A stretch of 64,000 bases of DNA from an uncultured Acidimicrobiales bacterium (GCA_937922785.1 CALAJQ010000034.1:1-64000); one strand, 5' to 3'; shown: positions 1-9,147, counted from the stretch's first letter. Translations and numbers: made by a program. Notes: generated by a model from the sequence alone, not told the origin.

Positions 1-726
1 ACCAGTAATCGCAGAACCACCATCATTCCCAGGAGCCGACCAGTTCACATCAACCTGAGTATCACCACTAGCCGAAGCACTAACACCAGTCGGAGCATCA
101 GGAACAGTGGCCTGAACAGGAACCAGAACGCTGTTCGAAGACGCACCACCAGAAGAACCAACATCATTCCGAGCAGTAACCGTCGCCGTATAAGTAACCC
201 CAGGAGTCAAACCATCAAACTGGAAACTCGTCCCACCAACAGTCTGAGAACCACCACCGTTATCCAACGACACCGTGTAATCAATAACCGCCGAACCACC
301 ATCGTTCCCAGGCGCAGACCAAGACACAGACACGCTCGTATCACCAACAAGCGAAGCAGAAACTCCAGTTGGAGCATCAGGAACAGTGGCCGGAGCTTCA
401 ACCACGACCTGGTTACTTGATGCTGACCCGCCGTCGCCATCGGCGTTTGTGGCAGTAACAGTTGCAATGTAGGAACCAGGCGCCACTCCCGAGATGTCTG
501 CGGAGGTTCCGGTGCTGGTGGTCGAGCCACCGCCGTTGTCGAGACTAATTGTGTAGCCGGTCGCTGGATCCCCGGCCGCTGGTGCGGTCCAGTTCACGGT
601 AATCGTGCTTCCAGATACGGACGCGCTAACACCAGTTGGGGCGTCGGGAACGGCAGCTGCTACCGGGGCTGCTAGTGCCCCAACCAGAGTCAGCCCTGCC
701 AACAGTGCCATTATTCGTCGCTGCAT
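1..726 (-). CDS. secreted fibronectin type III repeat protein (3' end outside window)
   Basis: The frame is open from the ATG at 724-726 to the window edge, so only the first 242 codons are seen. Residues 1 to about 24 (MQRRIMALLAGLTLVGALAA) form a signal peptide. Three tandem fibronectin type III-like units follow, each opening with VPDAPTGVSAS and carrying W-S/T-A-P and Y-T-x-S-L-D-N-G-G-G-S. AAAGG about 10 nt upstream favours 726 over the ATG at 735. Such repeats usually build extracellular adhesins or spacers in large surface proteins; the function of the missing part is unknown. The second and third units use mostly T-ending codons (GGT, ACT, GCT, GAT), unlike unit 1 and unlike neighbouring genes, which suggests recent repeat amplification or distinct selection. 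Confidence 0.85.
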   Translation of the reverse strand, partial: MQRRIMALLAGLTLVGALAAPVAAAVPDAPTGVSASVSGSTITVNWTAPAAGDPATGYTISLDNGGGSTTSTGTSADISGVAPGSYIATVTATNADGDGGSASSNQVVVEAPATVPDAPTGVSASLVGDTSVSVSWSAPGNDGGSAVIDYTVSLDNGGGSQTVGGTSFQFDGLTPGVTYTATVTARNDVGSSGGASSNSVLVPVQATVPDAPTGVSASASGDTQVDVNWSAPGNDGGSAITG

Positions 727-905
727 CTTGCCCATCCCTTTTGAAAGCGTCGCCGCTTTAACCACCGTTCTGCCAACGGTAACCCAGTAATCATACCCGA
801 ACCCAATATTTGATAGGTGAAAGAACACAGTCCGAATCGAGCCATTTGCGACTATTTTGAGCCTCAATGGTGCGCTCAGTATGTTCCGCGTGGCACGATT
901 AACAC

Positions 906-1709
906 ATGCAGCGAAAAGGAGCCTCAATCATCGCCGGATCCGGAGCTGTGGTTCGCCATCCACGCCTAACGGTGGTGGCTGGCGGTTCGGTCATTCAAGG
1001 TTCTGATGACTTAGGGCGCAGCGCCCTGAACATGGTTGACGCACTGGACGCTGCCGGCGATTGGAGCTTTGAAGCAGTGGCTGCCGCTTTGCACCAACTA
1101 GTTCTTGGCGAAGATCCACGAGGCGTTGCTGCAGCACTGGCTGACGACGACGGTGAGGTGCTGCTGTTTGCCTTCGACCGGGCATCAGCCCAAGGCGGCG
1201 ACACCACTGCATCGGGCGACGGCCGCTCGGGGTGGAAAACTGAAGTTGCCTCTGGTTCAGAGGTGCAACTGCGTCTTGACAACGTGCCGTTCAAGGCTGC
1301 CGAGACCGACATGGAACTTCGCGAGGGGCTAGTTCCGGGCGCGGGGGCCCTGCTGACAGTTACACCGTTCGTGCCTCAGGACGCTCCGCAGGCCTCGCCA
1401 ACGACTTCAGCTCCCGTGGCCCAGACCCACCAGAGCATGCCTCCCCCACCGTCACAACCGAGCGCTGGCGCGGCCTTGCCACCGAACTACTTGCCTGCGC
1501 CGCCGCCCACCCAAGACAACAAAGTCCCTTCGTCGCTTCTTCCGCCGCCGCCAGGCGAATGGCAACCAGGACCGCCCGTAACTGGTCCTGGTCCTAATCC
1601 AGGTCAGAGCGGCGATCACATGCCCCCGCCACCAGCAGGCCCAGCCACGAATCTGGCACCCCCCGCCAGCGAACCACCTTCGGGTCCGCCAGCCATGGGC
1701 AGCAGTTAG
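906..1709 (+). CDS. hypothetical protein with proline-rich C-terminal half
   Basis: I do not recognise this 267-residue protein. Residues 1-160 look globular and mixed alpha/beta (VVRHPRLTVVAGGSVIQG, then acidic helices, then strands ending GALLTVTPFVP). Residues 165-267 are low complexity, with many PPPP and GP stretches typical of a disordered linker or a tail that binds other proteins. There is no signal peptide or membrane segment. It is convergent with the mazG-type gene and overlaps its 3' end by 4 nt. A structural or regulatory role is possible, but nothing in the sequence shows an enzyme. Confidence 0.65.
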   Translation: MQRKGASIIAGSGAVVRHPRLTVVAGGSVIQGSDDLGRSALNMVDALDAAGDWSFEAVAAALHQLVLGEDPRGVAAALADDDGEVLLFAFDRASAQGGDTTASGDGRSGWKTEVASGSEVQLRLDNVPFKAAETDMELREGLVPGAGALLTVTPFVPQDAPQASPTTSAPVAQTHQSMPPPPSQPSAGAALPPNYLPAPPPTQDNKVPSSLLPPPPGEWQPGPPVTGPGPNPGQSGDHMPPPPAGPATNLAPPASEPPSGPPAMGSS

Positions 1710-3064
1710 CCGAACACCCAATTCGGCGAAACAGAACCTGATGGCTCTTGGGCCATGAATCGGTCGCGGGCCGCCGTCGCCGCAGCACGGAGGGCTCCCT
1801 CCGGGTCAACTCCTGCCGCACGGGCCTGTTCGACTACTGCCATCAATACTCTGCCCACCTCGTCCTCATCAGGCGGAGTCTCAAAGATGACATCAGTAAG
1901 GCGTTGTGCGGTCTCGGTCACTGGCTGGCTGACTCGGCTTGCTTTCTTCAACACCTTTTCGGCCAGCGTCAGGGCGGGAAGGGTCTTCGGGATTCCGTCC
2001 ATAACCGAGGTTCGGCCCTTTTCAGCGATCTTGGCCTCTTCCCAATTGGCTACGACCTCATCGGCATCGGCCGCTTGATCGCCACCAAAGACATGAGGGT
2101 GACGCCCGACCAACTTGTCGTGCACTCCCCTAGCTACGTCAGCAATGGTGAACTGGCCCTGTTCGGAAGCCAGCTCGGCGTGGAAAAGGATCTGGAACCA
2201 CAGGTCGCCTAGTTCCTCTTCCAGATGCTCATACCCTTCACCTGAGGCAACGTCAACACCATCGATTGCTTCGAGAACCTCGTAGGCCTCTTCCAGAAGG
2301 TGGCGCCTCAAGGACTCGTGAGTCTGCTCGGAATCCCACGGGCAATCCTGGCGTAGCCGATGCATTAGCTCAACCGACGCTAGGAGCTCTCCCGCTACCG
2401 GAGCAGCCAGATGTGGGATGTACACACTGGTCAGATGGTCAGCTTCGATCGTGCGATCCAAATCGGGCCAGGCAACCTCGACGATTTGTTCATCTGGTGT
2501 TCCGAGGGCTTTGCAAATAATGGCCTTTTGCTCTGGGCCAGCTTCAACTGCGAGCTTGATATCACTTAGCACCCAGTTGGCATGAGCGTGAGCTACCAAA
2601 AGCGGGCCTCGTTCTCCCGCCGCCTCACTAGCAAAGCGGTGGCCGTCGATAAGGCGCACGCCATCGTCGACCGGATCGATCCGCAGCCTGGCCCAGACGA
2701 CATCAAGGAATGAAAGGGACGGGACAAGCTCGACGTCCAAAGATGAGTCCTGATCGGCCGCATCGATCAAGTTCCTAACCGACCGCTCCAAAACCAGCGG
2801 CGAGCCGGGAACCACATATAGAACTTCCCCGAACTCCTTTGCCGACTGAATCAGCTTGTCGGCAATGGCTTCATAGACCTCCTCAAAGGTCTCTAGCGAT
2901 TCATAAAGCGAATCGAATGATTGAGCATTGGGAATCCGGGTCGCGCTTGGGTGTTGGGAGGTGCGAAGGTAGGTGTGCTCGCTGGCCGCGATTGCATTCA
3001 GCGTGGCTTCGGTGATGTCGGAATCGCCGCCGGGGCCGAGACCGCAAATGACGATCTTCGCCAT
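1706..3064 (-). CDS. mazG: tetrapyrrole methylase-like/MazG nucleoside triphosphate pyrophosphohydrolase fusion
   Basis: The protein has 452 residues in two domains. Residues 1-220 resemble the SAM-dependent tetrapyrrole methylase fold of YabN: GLGPGG near the N-terminus and VVPGSPLVLERSV around residue 105. Residues about 235-400 are a MazG all-alpha NTP pyrophosphohydrolase: CPWDSEQTHESLRRHLLEEAYEVLEAID, then EELGDLWFQILFHAE with the metal-binding Glu/Asp residues, and GRHPHVFG. MazG enzymes hydrolyse NTPs or dNTPs to NMP and pyrophosphate and clean the nucleotide pool. The fusion is common in Firmicutes and Actinobacteria; the substrate of the methylase half is unknown. The start lies 3 nt after the foldase lipoprotein stop, so the two are probably cotranscribed. 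Confidence 0.9.
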   Translation of the reverse strand: MAKIVICGLGPGGDSDITEATLNAIAASEHTYLRTSQHPSATRIPNAQSFDSLYESLETFEEVYEAIADKLIQSAKEFGEVLYVVPGSPLVLERSVRNLIDAADQDSSLDVELVPSLSFLDVVWARLRIDPVDDGVRLIDGHRFASEAAGERGPLLVAHAHANWVLSDIKLAVEAGPEQKAIICKALGTPDEQIVEVAWPDLDRTIEADHLTSVYIPHLAAPVAGELLASVELMHRLRQDCPWDSEQTHESLRRHLLEEAYEVLEAIDGVDVASGEGYEHLEEELGDLWFQILFHAELASEQGQFTIADVARGVHDKLVGRHPHVFGGDQAADADEVVANWEEAKIAEKGRTSVMDGIPKTLPALTLAEKVLKKASRVSQPVTETAQRLTDVIFETPPDEDEVGRVLMAVVEQARAAGVDPEGALRAAATAARDRFMAQEPSGSVSPNWVFG

Positions 3065-3067
3065 GGG

Positions 3068-4084
3068 TTAGGCCGGAATTACGACAAGCGACACTGGGTC
3101 CCACGAGCCGAGCTGGGGATCGATAGTTACCGTTGCGGTCCCAAGTCTTTCTTCGGCTAGGCGCTGAGCTCCGGTCAACTGACCGCTCGATGCAATGTCA
3201 TCTTCAAACGCATCAACGATGATCACGTGAAATCCGAAGTCAGTCTGAACCGGTCCCACGACCTCACCCACGGTCGCCGCATCAACGGCTGCTGCAAACT
3301 CGGGCACGTACCCAGTCGTGGAGGCACAACCAAGATCCCCGCCCGAAGGTCCAGATGGCCCAGTTGAACGTTCGATAGCAACTTCGGAGAAGTCAGCACC
3401 GCCCGCGATGTCGTCGATGGCGGTCTGCGCTTCTTCTTCGGTGGCTAACAGGATGTGACGGACACAAGCCAGCTGAGCGGGAGGAAGATCTGAGGACAGG
3501 CTGATCAGCTGACCTTGCAGATCGGCAACAAGATCGCCGTATGCACCAAGTTCATCGAGGAGTTTGACGCCATCTCCTTCTGGGCCAAGTAGCGGAGCAA
3601 GCGACTGAGCCACTTCGTCTCGGGCCTGGGCACGGTTGGCGTCGGTAACTGTCAGGCCACGGTCGTCCAACATTTGGTCAAGAGTTGCTCGCAAGATTGC
3701 CTGATCGATCAACACGTTCTCGATCGGCACTCGCACGCCGCCTGATTGGAGAACAAGGTTCACAAACGTGGCGGAGTCCCGAAAGTCCTGATCAGCTTGA
3801 AGGATGTCTTCGTTGGTGACTATCACCTCTGAACCGTCGGGGAAACTAACAACGGCTGCATTTCCACTGGGATCAAGACCGATTGGGTCAGGAAGTGACA
3901 GAGGTTCTGGCGGAGTGGTCTCGGCCGGGGCTGACTGGTCATCCACCGGCGGAGCAGCGGTTGGCGGCGGTGAGGTCTCCAGCGCGCTGTCCCGGCTCAC
4001 TCCGCAAGATGCGGCCAGCAATGCAAGGACTGCCGCTAGGCAAATCATCCGGGTAGTACTACGAGCTCGGTCTGTTCTAGGCAC
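3068..4084 (-). CDS. lipoprotein peptidyl-prolyl cis-trans isomerase (SurA/PrsA type)
   Basis: A lipoprotein signal ends in LLAASC (Cys near residue 27) after a basic N-region, which favours the GTG start at 4084 over the internal ATG. A low-complexity Pro/Glu linker follows, then a SurA-N-like helical region. A parvulin rotamase domain lies at about residues 205-310: RHILLATEEEA, GADFSEVAIERSTGPS, GGDLGC and FGFHVIIVD. These enzymes isomerise prolyl bonds and assist folding of exported proteins at the outer face of the membrane. The gene is divergent from the amidase at 4150 and sits directly upstream of the MazG gene, an order found in other actinobacteria. Confidence 0.88.
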   Translation of the reverse strand: MPRTDRARSTTRMICLAAVLALLAASCGVSRDSALETSPPPTAAPPVDDQSAPAETTPPEPLSLPDPIGLDPSGNAAVVSFPDGSEVIVTNEDILQADQDFRDSATFVNLVLQSGGVRVPIENVLIDQAILRATLDQMLDDRGLTVTDANRAQARDEVAQSLAPLLGPEGDGVKLLDELGAYGDLVADLQGQLISLSSDLPPAQLACVRHILLATEEEAQTAIDDIAGGADFSEVAIERSTGPSGPSGGDLGCASTTGYVPEFAAAVDAATVGEVVGPVQTDFGFHVIIVDAFEDDIASSGQLTGAQRLAEERLGTATVTIDPQLGSWDPVSLVVIPA

Positions 4085-4149
4085 CTCACAACTGTAGAGC
4101 TTTGGCGACCGTTATGGACCTACCGCCTGATGTGAGGAACAATAGCCAG

Positions 4150-4908
4150 ATGCGAATTGCGGGTATTCAGCACGACATTGCCTGGGAGGATCCAGCCACA
4201 ACGATGGCGGCAGTGGCGCCCATGGTGGCAACAGCGGCTGCTGGGGGCGCAAGGTTGGTCGTGCTCAGCGAGATGTTCAGCTGCGGTTTTTCAATGGCCC
4301 CCGAGCGTGTAGCTGAAGCTGCCGACGGCCCGTCAACCACTTTCATCACCCAAATGGCCAGCAAACACGACCTCTTTGTTTGCGGGTCAGTCCCCACCAA
4401 GGACCCCTCGCTTGAGATGCCGGTTAACCGCTTGACCGTTGCATCACCAGACGGAATCGTCGGTTCTTATGACAAGATTCACCCTTTCACCCTGGGCGGC
4501 GAACACAACCACTACGAGGCAGGTGCTTCCCACCTGACGGTTGACATCGAAGGTGTGCGCGTCAGCTTCTTCATTTGTTATGACTTAAGGTTTGCCGACC
4601 ATTTTTGGAACCTTGCCGATGACACAGACCTCTATGTGGTCGCTGCGAACTGGCCGGCCAAGAGACGGCTCCACTGGCAAGCGCTGCTGAAGGCTAGGGC
4701 TATCGAGAACCTTGCATATGTTCTTGGTGTCAACCGGGTTGGAGCCGACGGCAACAACTTCGCTCACGCCGGGGACTCAGTACTTCACAGCCCATTGGGT
4801 GAGACATTGGCCAGCGCTGCTGAGATCGAAACCGTCATGTTTGGCGAAGTTGACCCGGACGAAGTAACCACGGTGAGATCTCGCTTCGGCTTCTTGAACG
4901 ACCGATAG
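4150..4908 (+). CDS. carbon-nitrogen hydrolase, omega-amidase-like
   Basis: This is a nitrilase-superfamily enzyme with the Glu-Lys-Cys triad: E in VVLSEMFSCGF, K in YDKIHPF and C in FFICYDLRFADHFW. The remainder (WPAKRRLHWQALLKARAIEN, YVLGVNRVG, GDSVLHSPLGE) matches the YafV/Nit2 branch, which hydrolyses alpha-keto amides such as alpha-ketoglutaramate; the exact substrate is inferred. The ATG at 4150 gives the usual MRIAGIQ beginning and has TGAGGA upstream. An in-frame TTG at 4102 would add 16 residues with no family counterpart. It is transcribed away from the foldase lipoprotein. Confidence 0.87.
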   Translation: MRIAGIQHDIAWEDPATTMAAVAPMVATAAAGGARLVVLSEMFSCGFSMAPERVAEAADGPSTTFITQMASKHDLFVCGSVPTKDPSLEMPVNRLTVASPDGIVGSYDKIHPFTLGGEHNHYEAGASHLTVDIEGVRVSFFICYDLRFADHFWNLADDTDLYVVAANWPAKRRLHWQALLKARAIENLAYVLGVNRVGADGNNFAHAGDSVLHSPLGETLASAAEIETVMFGEVDPDEVTTVRSRFGFLNDR

Positions 4909-4927
4909 CTCAAGATCTGACCGAGAT

Positions 4928-6694
4928 CTAGGGCTCAGTGGGATTCTGTTCTGCTGCTTCTTCCAGCGCTGCTTGAGAAATAGCTCGAGCCCGGCGACCG
5001 GCTGACACTGCTGTCAGTTCACTCAGGTTTGCAACAAAGAGCACTACGGCACCAGCAACCAAGGCTGCCGAGATTACGATTCGACCAGCTACCAACAGAC
5101 CGGTCAACACTGCCGCCCCGGCCAGCACAATGGCAACATAAATCCCGCCGATTCGCAGCACTGCCCGGAACCTGCGCCGCACTAACTGCTCCAGCAGAAT
5201 TACCACGGCCCCAACAACAATGCCGACACCGGCCAGTTCGACGGAGTCGAAATACAACACAGCTGCCAGCAGTATCAGCAACGCAGGAACACTGAGGGCC
5301 GCCCACATTGCAAGCAACCAACCTGCGCCGTGGGGTGCAGGCAGCGGAATGGCTGGGTGACTCAGATGACTTCTTACGTTCAGCTTGTATTGAGACCCCT
5401 GAGCGCGATGACGACCCAGGTCGGTTACCGCAGTTCGTTGCCTAAGCAGCTCAGTCAACTCGAGGCTCTCCGCTTCCACAGCCTCTTCGGCGCCTTCAAC
5501 TCCACCGGCACCAGCAGTAATAAAGGGCAGCAGCCGGCCTTTGTTTCTGATCTCGGTAGTGAGCTGCTCACGAACTTCTTCGAGTTTTGTGTTGCTCAAT
5601 CGATGGCTGTCGGCTGACGGCGGGGGTGTTCCGGCCAGCCCGGCGAATCCGAGCGGATCAACCCAAGAGTCCCTTAAGCCGCCCGATCGGTCGAACTTTG
5701 GTCCTGACGGGCCCCGCTCACCGTTAGTCGGGTCCTTAGTGTCGAGACCCCAGAGACCCTGATAATCGGCAATGAAGCTCGTGTCGTCGTCCACCTCGAC
5801 CAGATCCCACTCAGAGATACTTCGGCCGTCCCCAATTGCAGAGTCGACAAAGGGCACACCAAGCGCAGGACCCAACCCTCGTTCAGTTGCCACATCGGTA
5901 ATGCGCAGCACACCCTGGATCCAGCGTTGGGCCTTAAGCGCCCACCTGGTTCCGGGAACATCAATTCGGGTTACGTAGTCACCTGGTCGGAAGTACAGGG
6001 CGTGGCTGCCTGCCCCGGCAAACAGCACAGCCCGGTCGTCCTGTTTCTCAACCTCAATATCGGTCCAATGACGCCGCAGATCAGGGCCCGTATGTTCGTG
6101 GCTAGACGCAGCGATCCACTGCGGGGTCAGGTCTCCAGGGTCAACAAAGATCCAAGCCTGTTCCCAGTCGGCTTCGTGATCATTCACTCCCCGATAGCCA
6201 GAACGCCAATCGTTCATGGCATAGAAGTAGCTGTAGTGCAGAACAATCCACTCACCTTGCCTTAACGCTCGGGCGTAAACGGTGGGACGGTCATCAAGGT
6301 TAAGTCGGTGACATTTAAGGGCCGCAGCCGTTGTTGTCATACGCGGAGTTGTTGGCCGAACCAGGACACTTAGCAGGAAGATGGCATCCAGTACACGGCC
6401 GAAGATTCCAACGCGACCCAGGCGAGGCGACAGTAGTTTTCGTGCCAGCCGCTTGGCCTCTTCACGCAACACCGATGCCCGTTCATGGTCAGAAACGAAC
6501 CGCAGATGAACCTCTGCGCCCAGAGAATGATCTAGATCCTCAGTGCCTAGAGATCCGGCCTCTCTAGCCACAGCGCCGTCGATCCAAAGCGAAGAGTTCG
6601 CAACGTAGGGCTCGACGTCGCACGGGAAAAACAGCTCGCGAGAGTCATATCGAACGACTGGCGCAAACTTCTTAAGCAACGCCGCAGAATCCAC
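4928..6694 (-). CDS. Vps62-like domain protein with C-terminal membrane helices
   Basis: This 588-residue protein opens with FAPVVRYDSRELFFPCDVEPY. Around residues 150-250 it shows the pattern of Vps62-related proteins: LHYSYFYAMNDW, DHEADWEQAWIFVD, ASSHEHTG and LFAGAGSHALYF. The middle (about 330-440) is charged and probably flexible. Residues about 455-570 hold four hydrophobic helices (for example AMWAALSVPALLILLAAVLY), and a short cytoplasmic tail ends the protein. There is no N-terminal signal, so the Vps62-like part should lie in the cytoplasm. The molecular function of the family is unknown. It stands alone between the amidase and fbaA. Confidence 0.7.
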   Translation of the reverse strand: MDSAALLKKFAPVVRYDSRELFFPCDVEPYVANSSLWIDGAVAREAGSLGTEDLDHSLGAEVHLRFVSDHERASVLREEAKRLARKLLSPRLGRVGIFGRVLDAIFLLSVLVRPTTPRMTTTAAALKCHRLNLDDRPTVYARALRQGEWIVLHYSYFYAMNDWRSGYRGVNDHEADWEQAWIFVDPGDLTPQWIAASSHEHTGPDLRRHWTDIEVEKQDDRAVLFAGAGSHALYFRPGDYVTRIDVPGTRWALKAQRWIQGVLRITDVATERGLGPALGVPFVDSAIGDGRSISEWDLVEVDDDTSFIADYQGLWGLDTKDPTNGERGPSGPKFDRSGGLRDSWVDPLGFAGLAGTPPPSADSHRLSNTKLEEVREQLTTEIRNKGRLLPFITAGAGGVEGAEEAVEAESLELTELLRQRTAVTDLGRHRAQGSQYKLNVRSHLSHPAIPLPAPHGAGWLLAMWAALSVPALLILLAAVLYFDSVELAGVGIVVGAVVILLEQLVRRRFRAVLRIGGIYVAIVLAGAAVLTGLLVAGRIVISAALVAGAVVLFVANLSELTAVSAGRRARAISQAALEEAAEQNPTEP

Positions 6695-6741
6695 TGAGCC
6701 AGACTAACTGGCTAGATCTATGAATTCGATTAGTGGGTCTA

Positions 6742-7824
6742 TCAAGCCAGCGTGTCGATGTTGTTGAGCTCGGCGAAACACTGTTGGAGTCGGTCTCCAA
6801 AGGAGATCTCGCCGGCCCTCAGCCAGGAGCGAGGGTCATAGCTCTTCTTGTTCGGAGCATCGGGGCCTTCGGGATTGCCGAGCTGGCTCTGGAGATAGTC
6901 GTGCTTGTCGGCTTCATAGGCTCGGACTCCGTCCCAGAACGCCCACTGAAGGTCGGTGTCTATGTTCATCTTGATTACGCCGTAGCTGATGGCTTCTTGG
7001 ATGTCAGCCGCACTTGAACCAGAACCCCCGTGGAACACGAAGTTGATGGGCTTGTTCGACTGGGTGGAGTGCTCGCTCTGCACGTGAGCTTGTGCATCCC
7101 GCAAGATAGTCGGCGTAAGTTTCACGTTGCCGGGCTTGTAGACACCATGCACGTTGCCAAATGCAGCCGCAATCGTGAAGTTAGGCGAGATCTCCGACAA
7201 CCGCTCGTACGCGTAAGAAACCTCCTCGGGTTTGGAGTAAAGGTCAGCTTCGTCAGCGTCGCTATTGTCGACCCCGTCCTCCTCGCCACCCGTGATTCCC
7301 AGCTCAATTTCAAGCGTCATTCCTAGAGGATCCATACGCTTGAAGTACTCAACGCAGGTATCGATGTTCTCTTCCATCGACTCTTCGGACAGGTCAAGCA
7401 TGTGGGAGCTGAAAAGTGGTTCGCCCGTAGCCTCAAAGTGCTTCTCGCCCTCGTCTATCAACCCGGAGATCCACGCCAGCTTGTTCTTTGGGCAATGGTC
7501 GGTGTGCAGAATTACCCGAGCGCCATAAGCAGATGCCATCGTCCGCACATGCGCAGCTCCGGCGACCGACCCAAGAACCGATGCCCTCGTCGAGTCCACT
7601 GGAACGTTCTTGCCCCCTACGAAGGCGGACCCGCTAGTTGAAAACTGGATGATCACGGGGCTGTTCAAGCGGCCAGCCGTTTCCATGGCGGCGTTCATCG
7701 AGTTAGATCCAATGCAGTTGACCGCAGGAATAGCGAAGCCTTGTTCTTTGGCCAGCGCAAACACTTCTGTAACGGCGCCGCCGGTTAGTACGCCAGCAGG
7801 AAAAGCATTTTGCATCGAAGTCAT
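6742..7824 (-). CDS. fbaA: class II fructose-bisphosphate aldolase
   Basis: The protein has 360 residues, the usual length of class IIA enzymes. Visible hallmarks are HTDHCPKN (zinc ligand His and catalytic Asp), the zinc-ligand region ELGITGGEEDGVDNS, AFGNVHGVYKPGNVKL, NFVFHGGSGSS and the C-terminal KSYDPRSWLRAGE. It splits fructose-1,6-bisphosphate into dihydroxyacetone phosphate and glyceraldehyde-3-phosphate in glycolysis and runs in reverse in gluconeogenesis. The start codon is 6 nt after a TACCGT -10-like hexamer and has no Shine-Dalgarno sequence, so it may be leaderless. An internal ATG three codons later is an alternative. Confidence 0.95.
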   Translation of the reverse strand: MTSMQNAFPAGVLTGGAVTEVFALAKEQGFAIPAVNCIGSNSMNAAMETAGRLNSPVIIQFSTSGSAFVGGKNVPVDSTRASVLGSVAGAAHVRTMASAYGARVILHTDHCPKNKLAWISGLIDEGEKHFEATGEPLFSSHMLDLSEESMEENIDTCVEYFKRMDPLGMTLEIELGITGGEEDGVDNSDADEADLYSKPEEVSYAYERLSEISPNFTIAAAFGNVHGVYKPGNVKLTPTILRDAQAHVQSEHSTQSNKPINFVFHGGSGSSAADIQEAISYGVIKMNIDTDLQWAFWDGVRAYEADKHDYLQSQLGNPEGPDAPNKKSYDPRSWLRAGEISFGDRLQQCFAELNNIDTLA

Positions 7825-7830
7825 ATGCCG

Positions 7831-7836
7831 ACGGTA
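7831..7836 (-). promoter_or_regulatory. candidate -10 box of fbaA (TACCGT)
   Basis: TACCGT fits TANNNT and ends 6 nt before the fbaA ATG. No Shine-Dalgarno lies between, so the transcript may start at the start codon. No clear -35 box was found. Confidence 0.4.
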
Positions 7837-7877
7837 GCTAGGGCCCGCTGCACCTAACTACTTTTGAGACTTGACCC

Positions 7878-7895
7878 CCAACTATTTGTAGTTGG
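7878..7895 (-). terminator. hairpin at the end of the acyl-CoA dehydrogenase gene
   Basis: CCAACTA and TAGTTGG pair perfectly over 7 bp with a 4-nt loop. The hairpin spans the stop codon of the acyl-CoA dehydrogenase gene. No T-run follows, so an intrinsic terminator is only one possibility. Confidence 0.3.
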
Positions 7896-9138
7896 CTTGG
7901 CTTTCTTTCCAGGTACCACTGTCGGCTCGTGGTTCCCTAGGCAGTCCTAGGACCCGTTCGCCGATGATGTTCTTCTGTACTTCGCTGGTGCCGGCGTAAA
8001 TGGTGCCGGGGCGAGCAATAAAGAACGATGCCATCCAGTTTCCTGGTGTGTTTGCGGTACCGATTGGAGGTGGGCCCAGTCCGCCTCTGGTCTCGGTGCC
8101 ATATCCGGTCATGCCTTCGGCTCCAAGCACGTCCATTGCACACTCGGTCAGCTCTTGGTGCATGTTGCTCCAGAACAGTTTGCCGATGGAGGACTCCGGC
8201 CCCGGGGCCTTACCGGCCAAGTACCGGGTTAGGGCTTGCTTGCCTCGGTACTTCATGATCTGAACCTGAGCGTGGAGCTTGGCGATTCGCTGCCTAACTA
8301 GAGGATCTTCGTTGGCACCAGTACTGCGAGCCAGCTCGACAAGCTGACCAAGCTCGGCCTCAAAACCGAGGTGCTGGGTAGCCGCGCCGACGCCACGTTC
8401 GAATCCGAGCAAGGTGTTACCAACCGCCCAGCCATTGTTGTATCCGCCAAGCACGTTCTCCGCACTCACTCTGGCGTCGGTAAAGAAAACCTCACAGAAG
8501 TGGTTTTGTCCGGCCATGTTGGTGATCTGACGAACTTCGATTCCAGGCTGATCCATAGGAACCAAGAAGAACGAGATGCCCTTGTGCTTTGGCTGGTCAA
8601 CGTCGGTCCTGGCCATAACAAAGATCCAGTTGGCCGAGGTGCCCGCCGAAGTCCAGATCTTCTGGCCGTTCAGAACAAACTCATCGCCGTCCTTGTCTGC
8701 CTTGCAACCAAGGTTCGCTAGGTCAGAACCGGCATTGGGCTCGGAATATCCCTGGCAGAACAAGTATTCGCCAGACAGAATTTTGGGAATGAACTCTTCC
8801 TTCTGTTCATCGGTTCCCCAGTGCAAGATGGTGTTACCGACCATCCCTATGCTGAAGGCGTCGTTAGCGCCAGCTGTGGGAACACCAAGGGCCGCAAACT
8901 CTTCGGCCATAACTACACGCTCGAGGTTTGTGAGTCCACCGCCCCCGTACTCAGCGGGCCAGTTGGCCGCAAGTAGCTTGTTGTCGTTAAGGGTCTCTCG
9001 CCAAGACTTCAGGAAGACATCACGTTCGCTTGGGTCAAGCGCTCCGTAACCTCCCCATCCTTCGGGCAAGTTGTCGGCAAGGAAGGCCTTAACCTTGGAA
9101 CGGTACTCTTCAGCTTCGGGCGGGTAAGAAAGATCCAC
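7882..9138 (-). CDS. acyl-CoA dehydrogenase
   Basis: The protein has 418 residues with the three-domain acyl-CoA dehydrogenase layout: an N-terminal helical domain (LSYPPEAEEYRSKVKAFLADN), a central FAD/substrate domain (FCQGYSEPNAGSDLANL, GQKIWTSAGTSANWIFVMART) and a C-terminal helical domain ending RPGTIYAGTSEVQKNIIGERVLGLPREP. It oxidises an acyl-CoA thioester at C2-C3 and passes electrons to electron-transfer flavoprotein. The sequence is of the FadE type often found in actinobacterial steroid or lipid catabolism, but no such genes adjoin it, so the substrate cannot be named. It is 9 nt from the mfd stop and may be read with it. Confidence 0.9.
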   Translation of the reverse strand: MDLSYPPEAEEYRSKVKAFLADNLPEGWGGYGALDPSERDVFLKSWRETLNDNKLLAANWPAEYGGGGLTNLERVVMAEEFAALGVPTAGANDAFSIGMVGNTILHWGTDEQKEEFIPKILSGEYLFCQGYSEPNAGSDLANLGCKADKDGDEFVLNGQKIWTSAGTSANWIFVMARTDVDQPKHKGISFFLVPMDQPGIEVRQITNMAGQNHFCEVFFTDARVSAENVLGGYNNGWAVGNTLLGFERGVGAATQHLGFEAELGQLVELARSTGANEDPLVRQRIAKLHAQVQIMKYRGKQALTRYLAGKAPGPESSIGKLFWSNMHQELTECAMDVLGAEGMTGYGTETRGGLGPPPIGTANTPGNWMASFFIARPGTIYAGTSEVQKNIIGERVLGLPREPRADSGTWKESQANYK

Positions 9139-9147
9139 ACGCAGAGG

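Noticed and set aside
1..400. CRISPR-like regular repeats
   Set aside because: The repeats are in-frame FnIII coding units with a period of about 270 bp, not short repeats with unique spacers.
207..790. Open frames on either strand in other registers
   Set aside because: They are shadows of the FnIII repeat gene on the minus strand and have repeat-driven low-complexity translations.
4915..4931. AGATCT-GACCG-AGATCT repeat
   Set aside because: Two short self-complementary hexamers by chance between convergent genes; there is no T-run or longer stem.
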